Shown in pieces: positions 46,599 to 54,136 of a stretch of DNA of 64,000 nt (position 1 is its first letter; each line of letters begins with the position of its first letter). The translations under genes and the position numbers were made by a program. The stretch is from JBAZGH01 sp041652935 (GTDB lineage: Bacteria; Patescibacteriota; Patescibacteriia; Patescibacteriales; XYC2-FULL-47-12): assembly GCA_041652935.1 (NCBI GenBank), contig JBAZGH010000002.1, forward strand, positions 1 through 64,000. The letters are read 5' to 3'. Under the pieces are notes generated by a model. The model did not search any database and was not told the origin of the DNA. It saw only the letters and a list, made by a program, of their open reading frames with translations.

Positions 46599-48074
46599 AT
46601 GTTTTTAAAATTTCTGAATAACTATAAAGAAAGGGTCGGACAAATACTCAGTAAGCCGTTAGGGGGCATTATAGTCGGCGTATTTATGATTTTAACCATA
46701 TTTACAGTTTTGGCTTTTACCGAACCGCTAGCCGCACCTTCAATCACTGAGCCGGAAACAGCCGCCTCTACCGGCAATATAGAAACATTACTAGGAACTA
46801 GCACCAGCGCCACCACAGGTGTTACCAGTGTTTTCGATTATTTGCGGCAAATTTACACCAATATAGGCCAAACGCCCGCTTCTACGCCAGGCTTTGAAAC
46901 GGATGCCGGCCGGATTAAGGATTTAGTCGGAGATTCCAGCCCCTCTACCGCCGACGGCAAGACAATTTTCCGCTATCTTAAAGCGATTAATGATAATTTA
47001 GATTTTCCTGACGCGGCTAATGTCAGGGATTCAGATACAGTAAAAGGAGCAGCGGGGAGCATTGCAGATTGTGCATCCCCCGGCTCTCAGAGCTGTTATG
47101 CTACCGGCTCTTATTATGCCGGCACCGCTTGCGCCTCTGAAGGCTCTCAGAGCTGTTATGCTACCGGCTCTTATTATGCCGGCACAACTAAAACAATCAA
47201 TAACGCCACGGTTTCCCAATCAGCCGGCTACTATGCAGCTTTTAACTTAACTACGGCTGAGTCTGATTTAACAGCCGGCAATATAGTTACGGGGATAAGC
47301 ATCTTCGGCGTGGCTGGAACAGCCACTTGCCAGATAGACGCTGACAGCGATAGCGCGAATTTATATTCCATATCTGTTTTTGATTGCAATGAGAGCAATG
47401 TTAATGTAAAAAATGCCACCGACGGCACTTGCGACGGAGATAGTGATAATTTTTTGGATTATACCGCCCGCGCGGCTAACTTGGGAAATTGGCTAGGCTA
47501 TGATTTAGATGATGCTAGCGCTGATGCCACCGCCAATAAATCAGGCACAATGATTTATAACACAGACGTAAATCATGACGGTCTCTTCGGCGGCCGTAGC
47601 GGGATAGACAGCTTTTGCGTTACTTATAAGCCGGCCAGCCTAGCTTGCAACAATATCCATGCCTTTGCTTCCAATAACGCGACCGATCAAATAGTAAATA
47701 TGCCCGCTGTTTATGGGTACCAGAGCAACCGGCCGTTGTATTGGGTTTCAAGGACCGGTTTATATTTAACTAAATTCGCTAATAATTGGGCAGATGCTTT
47801 GGATAATAGTATTATGGTAAACGCTCGAGATGCCGGAGCAGCTGGGTATCCTTACGACTACAATAATGGTTTTTGGACCGGTTCACTTTATGGCGGTGTT
47901 ATATATAATTATGGTGGTTCGTTTGCTTGCAGCGGTTGGAGTACAAACAATGGCGCATATCCCAACTTCACCTATATTGGCACTGGTACCAACGTAGATG
48001 ATCAATGGCTGATTGGACTTGGACTTACGGCGTGTAATAGGGGAGTTAATGTATGGTGTGCCTGCAATCCTTAA
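46599..48074 (+). CDS. Secreted, membrane-anchored repeat protein with lectin-like C-terminus
   Basis: A 491-residue protein. A hydrophobic anchor or signal is at about residues 22-44. The following region is Thr/Ser/Ala-rich. Residues about 162-196 carry a 20-residue unit twice (G-S-Q-S-C-Y-A-T-G-S-Y-Y-A-G-T core), from a 60-base tandem repeat. The C-terminal 160 residues end in FWTGSLYGG, FACSGWS, and VNVWCACNP, a Cys/Trp-rich pattern resembling the DUF1554/collectin-like surface modules, though I cannot fix the family. Seven N-x-S/T sequons are present, about what its composition predicts. Probably displayed outside; function unknown. Confidence 0.7.
   Translation: MFLKFLNNYKERVGQILSKPLGGIIVGVFMILTIFTVLAFTEPLAAPSITEPETAASTGNIETLLGTSTSATTGVTSVFDYLRQIYTNIGQTPASTPGFETDAGRIKDLVGDSSPSTADGKTIFRYLKAINDNLDFPDAANVRDSDTVKGAAGSIADCASPGSQSCYATGSYYAGTACASEGSQSCYATGSYYAGTTKTINNATVSQSAGYYAAFNLTTAESDLTAGNIVTGISIFGVAGTATCQIDADSDSANLYSISVFDCNESNVNVKNATDGTCDGDSDNFLDYTARAANLGNWLGYDLDDASADATANKSGTMIYNTDVNHDGLFGGRSGIDSFCVTYKPASLACNNIHAFASNNATDQIVNMPAVYGYQSNRPLYWVSRTGLYLTKFANNWADALDNSIMVNARDAGAAGYPYDYNNGFWTGSLYGGVIYNYGGSFACSGWSTNNGAYPNFTYIGTGTNVDDQWLIGLGLTACNRGVNVWCACNP
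47082..47185 (+). repeat. 60-base tandem duplication in the secreted protein gene
   Basis: A 44-base block starting GGCTCTCAGAGCTG occurs at 47082 and again 60 bases later at 47142 without a change that I can see. The exactness suggests a recent event. Confidence 0.9.
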
Positions 48075-48081
48075 AATATTT

Positions 48082-49026
48082 ATGCCTGTGAGAAAGAAAA
48101 TACAAATAATATTATTTATTTCTATTTTAGTTTTTACCAACGTTTTTTTTATTAAACAAAATCCAGTTCAGGCCGCTTACAGCGGCAATTCTTCCGGCTA
48201 TGCCTGGAGCGAGCAGGGAGGATGGATTAGCTTTGAAACTGCCGATGATTATGGAGCGCAGGTAGCAGACACTTATTTAGACGGTTATATCTGGGGCGAG
48301 AAAATCGGCTATATTTCCTTAAAGCGCGACAGCGATTCGCCGGATTATGGAATTACTAATGCTATGGCCGGCGGAGAAGGCAAACTAAGCGGACAGGTTT
48401 GGAGCGAACAGGCCGGCTATATTAAATTTGCCGCAGACGGTTCCGACTATTCCAATGATTCCGCGGCTAATTATGGAGTTAAAATTGACAGCAGCGGGGT
48501 TTTTAGCGGTTATGCCTGGGGTGAAAAAATCGGCTGGATTAGCTTCAGCGGCAGCTGCGATACTGGCGCGGCTGATGCCTGCGACGGCGGAACTTACGGA
48601 GTAACAACCACTTGGCGGCCGAACCTTCCTCCCGACGCTCCGGTTTTGGAATCCCCGGCTAACGAATCCGCGATTAATGATAATACCCCCCTCTTATCCG
48701 CTTCTTATTCCGACTCCGATGACGGAGATACGGGCAAAACTTATTACCGCATTGCCGCCAGCGCGGAAAATTGCCTGGCCGGCACGATTATTATTTCCGG
48801 CGCTTCTTCAGAAACTCTTACCAATAACGCTACTACTATTTGGACTCCGCCTTCCTCGATCGGCACCAGCGGAACTTATTACTGGTGCGCGCAGAACAAC
48901 GACGGCCAGGATACGTCCGACTGGACTTCGATGGGCAGTTTTATTTTAAACTATGATGAGTCTATCTCGGGGGTAGACCTTGGCGGTGGGGGAATGGAAA
49001 TAGAGGGGATAGAATTCTATGAATAA
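48082..49026 (+). CDS. Secreted protein with four G-Y-x-W-[SG]-E repeats and Ig-like domain
   Basis: A 314-residue protein; start at ATG 48082, 7 bases after the previous stop. Signal peptide: residues 1-31, ending PVQA-A. Four beta-type repeats follow: SGYAWSEQGGWISF, DGYIWGEKIGYISL, SGQVWSEQAGYIKF, SGYAWGEKIGWISF, spaced about 35-45 residues apart. This repeat type is recurrent in CPR surface proteins and has no agreed role. Residues 195-300 look like an Ig/fibronectin-like domain (NLPPDAPVLESPANESAIND...). The tail ends in acidic and Gly-rich sequence with no sorting motif. Co-transcription with the preceding secreted protein is likely. Confidence 0.8.
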   Translation: MPVRKKIQIILFISILVFTNVFFIKQNPVQAAYSGNSSGYAWSEQGGWISFETADDYGAQVADTYLDGYIWGEKIGYISLKRDSDSPDYGITNAMAGGEGKLSGQVWSEQAGYIKFAADGSDYSNDSAANYGVKIDSSGVFSGYAWGEKIGWISFSGSCDTGAADACDGGTYGVTTTWRPNLPPDAPVLESPANESAINDNTPLLSASYSDSDDGDTGKTYYRIAASAENCLAGTIIISGASSETLTNNATTIWTPPSSIGTSGTYYWCAQNNDGQDTSDWTSMGSFILNYDESISGVDLGGGGMEIEGIEFYE

Positions 49027-49027
49027 A

Positions 49028-49098
49028 TTAATCCCACGAATCTACAAATACACTACAAATATACAAATATTCGTATTTGTAGATTTGTGGAGAACGAT
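49028..49098. repeat. Foldback spacer of TACAAAT words
   Basis: CCACGAATCTACAAATAC on the left and GTATTTGTAGATTTGTGG on the right are nearly perfect reverse complements around ACTACAAATATACAAATATTC. Confidence 0.85.
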
Positions 49099-49103
49099 GA
49101 ACC

Positions 49104-49823
49104 ATGGATGATTATCTAAGAAAAATTAAAAAAGTTTGGCAGGAATTTATAAAAAAACCATGGGCTTCTCATGTTTTGTGGTCTATTTTTTTTCTGATTG
49201 TCGTTTTATTATTAAATTTCTTTCACCAAAGAGAATTAAAACAAATAGATATCAATGATTTTAATCGCGGCCGATTAATGACTGAACAAGGCCGGCAATA
49301 TGTTGACGACAGAAGCTTAACGGCTATAAGTGAAGAAACTATAGAAAAAGAACAATCGGTCTGGGAAGAAATAAACGGCTCTCCCTTTAAAAAGTACAGC
49401 GAAATAAATTATCAAAGCAACGGCCAAGTTATTAATTTATCATCAGGGATGGCAAAAAAAGACAATTTAACCGGTTTAATCTGGAGCAGCCGGTCTTCCG
49501 AACCTCTGTCTGATAATTTTACTTTAAACGAGGACGGAAATATCAGCGGCGGCGAAGCGGTTGACTTTTGCCAGGCTTTGAATAAAATAAAGTATGCTGG
49601 TTATAACAACTGGAATTTGCCGACCCAGAAGCAGTTAATGCAGGCCTATGTTGACGGCGCTTCTGTAAGTTTGGCGGAGATAGCGACCTATTTTTGGTCC
49701 GGCACGGAATTTTTAGGCGATTCCAGCCGGGCTTGGCGGGTAAATTTAAGAGCCGGAGATGTGGCTAGCAGCCCAAAAAATAACAGCAGCACGATGTACG
49801 CGGTTTGTGTAGCTGGGGATTAA
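49104..49823 (+). CDS. Membrane-anchored Lcl/DUF1566-domain protein
   Basis: A 239-residue protein with one N-terminal membrane span (about residues 24-44) and an outer domain. From about 118 it has the DUF1566 (Lcl C-terminal) pattern: NLTGLIWSS, EAVDFCQAL, YNNWNLPTQKQLMQAY, YFWSGTEF, AWRVNLRAGDV and a final YAVCVAGD with a Cys. The domain is collagen-binding in Legionella Lcl; here a general surface-binding or filament-tip role is a guess. It shares orientation and style with the two preceding secreted-protein genes. Confidence 0.82.
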   Translation: MDDYLRKIKKVWQEFIKKPWASHVLWSIFFLIVVLLLNFFHQRELKQIDINDFNRGRLMTEQGRQYVDDRSLTAISEETIEKEQSVWEEINGSPFKKYSEINYQSNGQVINLSSGMAKKDNLTGLIWSSRSSEPLSDNFTLNEDGNISGGEAVDFCQALNKIKYAGYNNWNLPTQKQLMQAYVDGASVSLAEIATYFWSGTEFLGDSSRAWRVNLRAGDVASSPKNNSSTMYAVCVAGD

Positions 49824-49857
49824 AGAAGCTGTTAAATATTTTAAAGATAAGTTTAAT

Positions 49858-50018
49858 AAATAAAATTTTTAATTTTATAATTTTTAATTTTTAAATAATA
49901 CTTAATTTTTAAATCCTAAACACGACGACAAACGACTATGAAAAAACCGTGTTTTTAAAAATTAAGATTTAAAATTTATTTAAAAATTACAAAATTAAAA
50001 ATTAAAAATTGTATAACA
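49858..50018. repeat. Foldback spacer of TTTTTAATTTT words with AAACACG hairpin centre
   Basis: Arms are almost the same as at 32831: left TTTTTAATTTTATAATTTT and TTTTTAAATAATAC; right TTTAAAAATTAAGATTT and ATTTAAAAATTACAAAATT. The centre differs: AAACACG at about 49919 and CGTGTTT at about 49950. A similar small hairpin, AAACACG-acgc-CGTGTTT, lies at 51648-51665. Confidence 0.85.
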
Positions 50019-50020
50019 TT

Positions 50021-50575
50021 ATGAAAAAAGGACTAATTATCGCCGGAGTGATTATCATCATCTTAATATTTTCACTCTTCGGCTACTACAACAAATTCGT
50101 AACCGCCAATGAGAGCGTTGACGGCCAGTGGGCGCAGGTTGAGGCGCAGTACCAGAGGCGTTTTGACTTAATCCCCAATTTAGTGGAAAGCGTCAAGGGA
50201 ATTATGGGTCAGGAAAAAGATGTCTTCGGGCAGCTGGCCGAGGCGCGCACCCACTACTCCGGAGCGGCGACAGTCAATGAAAAAGCCGGAGCGGCGACCG
50301 AGGTGGAATCCGCCTTGGGCAGACTTTTGGTAATAATGGAAAATTATCCGGAATTGAAATCAGCCGAGAATGTTAATACTTTAATGGCGCAGCTGGAGGG
50401 AACGGAAAACAGAATTAGCGTTGAGCGCGGACGTTTTAATAATGCCGTTCGGGATTATAATGTTATGGTCAAGCGTTTTCCCGCCAATGTCTTAGCCGGT
50501 ATGTTCGGTTTTGGCGAGCGGAATTATTTTGAGGCCTCATCTGGTTCAGAGAATGCCCCCGAAGTTAAGTTTTAA
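50021..50575 (+). CDS. lemA: LemA family protein
   Basis: A 184-residue membrane-anchored helical-bundle protein; start at ATG 50021, where MKKGLI precedes the span at about residues 5-24. Family signatures are YNKFVTANESVDGQWAQVEAQYQRRFDLIPNLVESVKG (here in part) near 25-60, the LMAQLEGTENRISVERGRFNNAVRDYN segment near 118-144, and FPANVLAGMFGF near 152-163. LemA proteins often pair with a TPM-domain protein, as here with the next gene. Their molecular role is unknown. Confidence 0.95.
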   Translation: MKKGLIIAGVIIIILIFSLFGYYNKFVTANESVDGQWAQVEAQYQRRFDLIPNLVESVKGIMGQEKDVFGQLAEARTHYSGAATVNEKAGAATEVESALGRLLVIMENYPELKSAENVNTLMAQLEGTENRISVERGRFNNAVRDYNVMVKRFPANVLAGMFGFGERNYFEASSGSENAPEVKF

Positions 50576-50599
50576 TATTCTGTAATTTTATTTTCTTTA

Positions 50600-50708
50600 C
50601 GGATTAACACTGATTTATCACGGATTTTTACGGAGCACGGATATTAGCTAATGCTTCTTCGGCGAGTATCCGTGCTCCGTATTTATCCGTGTTAATCTAT
50701 GTTAATTA
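50600..50708. repeat. Foldback element of the CACGGAT type, copy 2
   Basis: ATCACGGATTTTTACGGAGC and ACGGATATTAGC on the left are mirrored by GAGTATCCGTGCTCCG, TATTTATCCGTGTTAATC on the right, around GCTTCTTCGGC. It uses the same words as the element at 26812-26935, 24 kb away. Confidence 0.88.
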
Positions 50709-50710
50709 AT

Positions 50711-51592
50711 ATGAAAAAAACAATCATAATAATTTTACTATTTTTAATAGCCTCTCCTGCTTTAGCATACTACAACCCCGGCGCTCCAACCGGGTTTGTT
50801 AATGACTACGCTAATATCATTGAGGACGGCTTGCAACAGGAGATGGAAAATAAATTAACGCAATTTGAGCAGGAATCCAGTAATGAAATTTCAGTAGTAA
50901 CCATTCAGAATTTGGATGGCGATTATATTGAGAATTTTGCCGAGAAACTATTTGCTGAATGGGGGATTGGCAAAGAAGATAAAAACAACGGCGTTTTAGT
51001 GCTTGTGGCGCTGGAAGATCGGGAAATGCGGATTGAAGTCGGTTATGGGCTGGAAGGAGCGCTGACTGATGCGCAAAGTAACTGGATTATCAATAACGAG
51101 ATGAAACCGGCTTTTAAAGAAGAGCGGTATGGAGACGGCATTAACGAAGCGGTTGATAAGATAATCAGCGCGACTAAAGGAGAATATATCTCATCAGAAC
51201 TTGGGAGTCCGATTACCAACGGGGAGTCAGACTCCCTTGATTGGAGTTTTATATTCTGGATTGTAATATTCGGTTTTTTGTGGCTGGCGGCAATTTTAGG
51301 CCGGAGCAAGTCCTGGTGGGCGGGCGGAGTGATTGGCGGAGTGGCCGGAATTATTATTGGCTTGATCAAAGGATTCCTTTGGCTGGGGCTGGGCGCGATT
51401 GCAATTTTAATTCCTTTCGGCCTGTTATTTGATTTTATTGTTTCTAAAAAATATCATGCGGCTAAATCAGCCGGACATATTGTGCCCTGGTGGATTGGCG
51501 GGGGACGGGGCGGCGGGAGATTCGGCGGCGGAGGTTTTGGCGGTTTTGGAGGGGGAATGTCCGGCGGTGGGGGAAGTTCAGGAAGTTGGTAA
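50711..51592 (+). CDS. TPM-domain (YgcG-like) membrane protein
   Basis: A 293-residue protein; start at ATG 50711. Signal peptide: about residues 1-19 (..SPALA). The TPM domain (about 25-155) has GFVNDYANII, SSNEISVVTIQNLDG, AEKLFAEWGIG, DKNNGVLVLVALEDREMRIEVGYGLEGALTDA (partly). Two or three membrane segments lie at about 178-240, and the tail is a Gly-rich stretch ending GGGGSSGSW, typical of the family. Residues 165-176 are encoded by a palindrome-containing segment (51203-51236). Its partner LemA gene is directly upstream, a pairing seen in many bacteria. Confidence 0.92.
   Translation: MKKTIIIILLFLIASPALAYYNPGAPTGFVNDYANIIEDGLQQEMENKLTQFEQESSNEISVVTIQNLDGDYIENFAEKLFAEWGIGKEDKNNGVLVLVALEDREMRIEVGYGLEGALTDAQSNWIINNEMKPAFKEERYGDGINEAVDKIISATKGEYISSELGSPITNGESDSLDWSFIFWIVIFGFLWLAAILGRSKSWWAGGVIGGVAGIIIGLIKGFLWLGLGAIAILIPFGLLFDFIVSKKYHAAKSAGHIVPWWIGGGRGGGRFGGGGFGGFGGGMSGGGGSSGSW
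51203..51236 (+). repeat. In-frame GGGAGTC palindrome inside the TPM gene
   Basis: GGGAGTC at 51203-51209 recurs at 51222-51228, where it pairs with GACTCCC (51230-51236). The segment encodes L-G-S-P-I-T-N-G-E-S-D-S-L, in the linker between the TPM domain and the membrane part. Confidence 0.75.
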
Positions 51593-51684
51593 GATGAATA
51601 ATTTCCAATTTTTAATTTTTAAACAATTTTTAATTACCAAATGTTTTAAACACGACGCCGTGTTTAGAAAATAACAAGTAGCGT

Positions 51685-52028
51685 ATGCAGTACGACTTAG
51701 AAGAAAGAACTAGAAAATTTAGTAAAATATAATATCAACATTATCCAAAATTAAAGAAAATAGTATTAATAAAAGTATAATAAATCAAATAATTAGATCA
51801 GCTACTAGTGTCGGTGCTAACTGCATGGAAGCTAATCAAGCTAGTTCAAAAAGAGATTTTAAGAATAAAATATTTATTTGTAGAAAAGAAATACAAGAAA
51901 CTAAATATTAGATAGAAATGCTTGCACAGACAAATTTAGAAATAAAAACAGAATTAAGGATTTTATGGAAAGAGGCACATGAATTAACATTAATTTTTAA
52001 TAAGATATCATCAAGTTTAAGAAATTAA
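51685..52028 (+). pseudogene. Degraded four-helix-bundle protein (S23/TIGR02436 type)
   Basis: The sequence begins M-Q-Y-D-L-E-E-R-T-R-K-F-S-K and then stops at a TAA. One base over, the frame resumes as K-E-N-S-I-N-K-S-I-I-N-Q-I-I-R-S-A-T-S-V-G-A-N, the recognisable core of the 23S-rRNA-intervening-sequence/four-helix-bundle family. In the later part, E-T-K-Y is followed by TAG, where the family has Trp (K-Y-W-I-E-M-L); the frame then runs on to a terminal TAA (52026-52028). At least one frameshift and one nonsense change make it a dead gene. Such proteins occur in variable sites of many genomes. It marks the start of an accessory region. Confidence 0.85.
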
Positions 52029-52081
52029 AGAATTAGTTAATTGTTTAAAAATTAGAAATTAGAAATTGAAAATTAATAACT

Positions 52082-53341
52082 ATGTACAAACTTCAAAAAT
52101 TAAAAAACGGCGTCCGACTGATAACCATTCCCATGTCTGCCACGCAGACTTTTACTATTTTAGTGATGGTAGCGGCTGGTTCACGGCATGAGGATAAAGA
52201 AAATAACGGCATATCACATTTTTTAGAGCATATGTTTTTTAAAGGCACAAATAAGAGGCCGGACACGCTGGCGATTTCCAGCGAGCTGGATAAGATTGGG
52301 GGGGAGTATAATGCTTTTACCTCAAAAGAGTATACCGGTTATTATGCCAAAGTAGACAGCCGAAATGCCGGGACAGCGATTAATGTTATTGGCGATATTT
52401 TTCATAATTCAAAATTTGATTCGCGGGAGATAGAAAAGGAAAAGGGGGTAATTCTTGAAGAGATAAATATGTACGAGAATAATCCTTTTATCCATATTGA
52501 TGATTTGTTTGAAGGATGCCTTTACGGGGATACGCCGGCCGGCTGGGATACTATCGGCACTAAAGAGAATATTAAAAAATTCAAAAGAAAGGATTTTATT
52601 GATTATTTAAATTCAAAATACCAGGGCAAAGACATAGTTGTTTGTTTGGCGGGAAATTTTCAAAAGGGAGATATTGGATTGGCAAAAAGATTATTTTCCA
52701 AAAAAGAAGCAGGAGAGAAAAATGAAGTTTATAAATACACGGAAACGCAGGGCGGGCCGCGGGTAAAAATAAAAAAGCAGAAAGTAAACCAGGTCAGCTT
52801 ATCTCTGGGGGCAGGGGCGTACAGCTACTATGAAAAAAATTATTACGCGGCCAAAGTGCTGGGGGTAATTTTGGGCGGGTCAATGAGTTCAAGGTTGTTT
52901 ATTAAAATAAGAGAGAGGGGTCTGGCTTACCAGGCGCATACCGAAGTTGAAGCATATAATGACAGCGGATATTTAACAACGGTAGCGGGAACTTCATATG
53001 ATAAAGTTGGGCGGGTTATTAAAACAATTTTAAACGAGTATAAAAAAATAAAGTCAGCTGGCGTCGGAAATGAAGAATTAAAAAAAGCAAAAGACTACAT
53101 CAAGGGCAAGACAATTTTACGGCTTGAATCTTCCGCTGAAACAGCCAGCTGGATCACTCGGCGGGAAATTCTTAATCAGAAAATATTAACTCCCGAAGAT
53201 TATTTTAAAATTATAGACAAGATAAAACCGGGGGACTTGAAAATGGTTGCCGAAGAAATATTTAACACCAATAATTTGAATTTAGCCATTATCGGAGAAA
53301 ATTTCCAGGAAAATAAGCTAAAACCCCTGTTAAAAATATAG
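52082..53341 (+). CDS. M16 family (insulinase-like) zinc peptidase
   Basis: A 419-residue protease of the pitrilysin/processing-peptidase family. The inverted zinc motif HFLEH is at about residues 46-50, with the distal ligand Glu in KGVILEEINMYENNP near 120. The second, non-catalytic homologous domain (about 190-400) includes GGSMSSRLFIKIRERGLAYQ, the usual R/Y-containing motif. The first residues (LKNGVRLITIPM) match the family and no signal peptide is seen, so it is probably cytosolic. Stand-alone gene with its own terminator; it may degrade peptides or process a surface protein. Confidence 0.93.
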   Translation: MYKLQKLKNGVRLITIPMSATQTFTILVMVAAGSRHEDKENNGISHFLEHMFFKGTNKRPDTLAISSELDKIGGEYNAFTSKEYTGYYAKVDSRNAGTAINVIGDIFHNSKFDSREIEKEKGVILEEINMYENNPFIHIDDLFEGCLYGDTPAGWDTIGTKENIKKFKRKDFIDYLNSKYQGKDIVVCLAGNFQKGDIGLAKRLFSKKEAGEKNEVYKYTETQGGPRVKIKKQKVNQVSLSLGAGAYSYYEKNYYAAKVLGVILGGSMSSRLFIKIRERGLAYQAHTEVEAYNDSGYLTTVAGTSYDKVGRVIKTILNEYKKIKSAGVGNEELKKAKDYIKGKTILRLESSAETASWITRREILNQKILTPEDYFKIIDKIKPGDLKMVAEEIFNTNNLNLAIIGENFQENKLKPLLKI

Positions 53342-54136
53342 ATTTTACTGAATAAAAATCTATCCGATATAAAATTTAATCTAATATTAGATAAAAATTA
53401 CTCCAATGATATATGGGGTAATTTTTTGTTTTAATGCATTTTAAAGCATTATAGTACCAACTAAAATCTATCCGATAGTGTTTTATAGAGGTTTTTGTGT
53501 AAAATAATTATCGAGAAAAAAAACATAAATTATAGCCGGCAGTTATAAATATTTATTAATCATCATTAATTCATGCAGTTAGTTTTATCAAAAAAAAGAC
53601 ATTGTTTTATTTTTGAATTTAATAATTTTTTATTATGTTAATTTTTACATTTTTTGTACTTATTATAATTATTTTTTGATTTATATCTACTCCACAGAAA
53701 GTAGTAAGCATTCAATCCGATATCAATTTTTAGCTAATATTAGACTGCCATTTTAAATTTTTAAAATTAAACTCAGGGATTATCTAATTATGGTTTTTTA
53801 GCGTTAAGTTTAAAGATGGGCGCGGAATACAAAATATATCAGCATAAATTTGACGCATAAAAAGGGAAATAAAGCATTGATTCGCCGGCGGAAAAAACTA
53901 CGACCGCCCCGCATTTTTATCCGGGAATAATTCAGCGGTTGAATATAGGAAATAAAATTGAAAAATATTTTTATCATTATCAAAACCATTATTCAGATTA
54001 GAGAGAATCGGGCATGCCGAGATTCGTTTTAAATAATCGTTTTAAATAATGAAGCATTATAATAATAAGATGGAATTTATCCGATACTCTAAAATACTTT
54101 ATTTATTATAATAAATCGGATTTCAATAACCGTGGA
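53342..54136 (+). other. AT-rich accessory spacer, 795 bases
   Basis: No intact gene. It has a terminator (53394-53430), a TAATGC/GCATTA hairpin (about 53431-53452), three exact TATCCGATA sites (53361, 53469, 54078), and a stretch from about 53775 to 53998 with coding-like texture: N-Y-G-F-L-A-L-S-L-K-M-G-A-E-Y-K, then two stops, then P-A-E-K-T-T-T-A-P-H-F-Y-P-G-I-I-Q-R. The latter could be a decayed gene, but I recognise no family. Confidence 0.5.
53394..53430 (+). terminator. Terminator after M16 peptidase
   Basis: AAAAATTACtCC pairs with GGgGTAATTTTTT around a 10-base loop and is followed by TTTTTTG. Confidence 0.85.

Noticed and set aside
48013..48081. TTG start of the WSE-repeat protein inside the preceding gene
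   Set aside because: The ATG at 48082 begins a normal signal peptide; the earlier codons overlap the end of the upstream gene.
51685..52028. TAG read as an amino acid (recoding)
   Set aside because: Only this damaged gene has an in-frame TAG, and it also has a frameshift; TGA and TAG end other genes normally.
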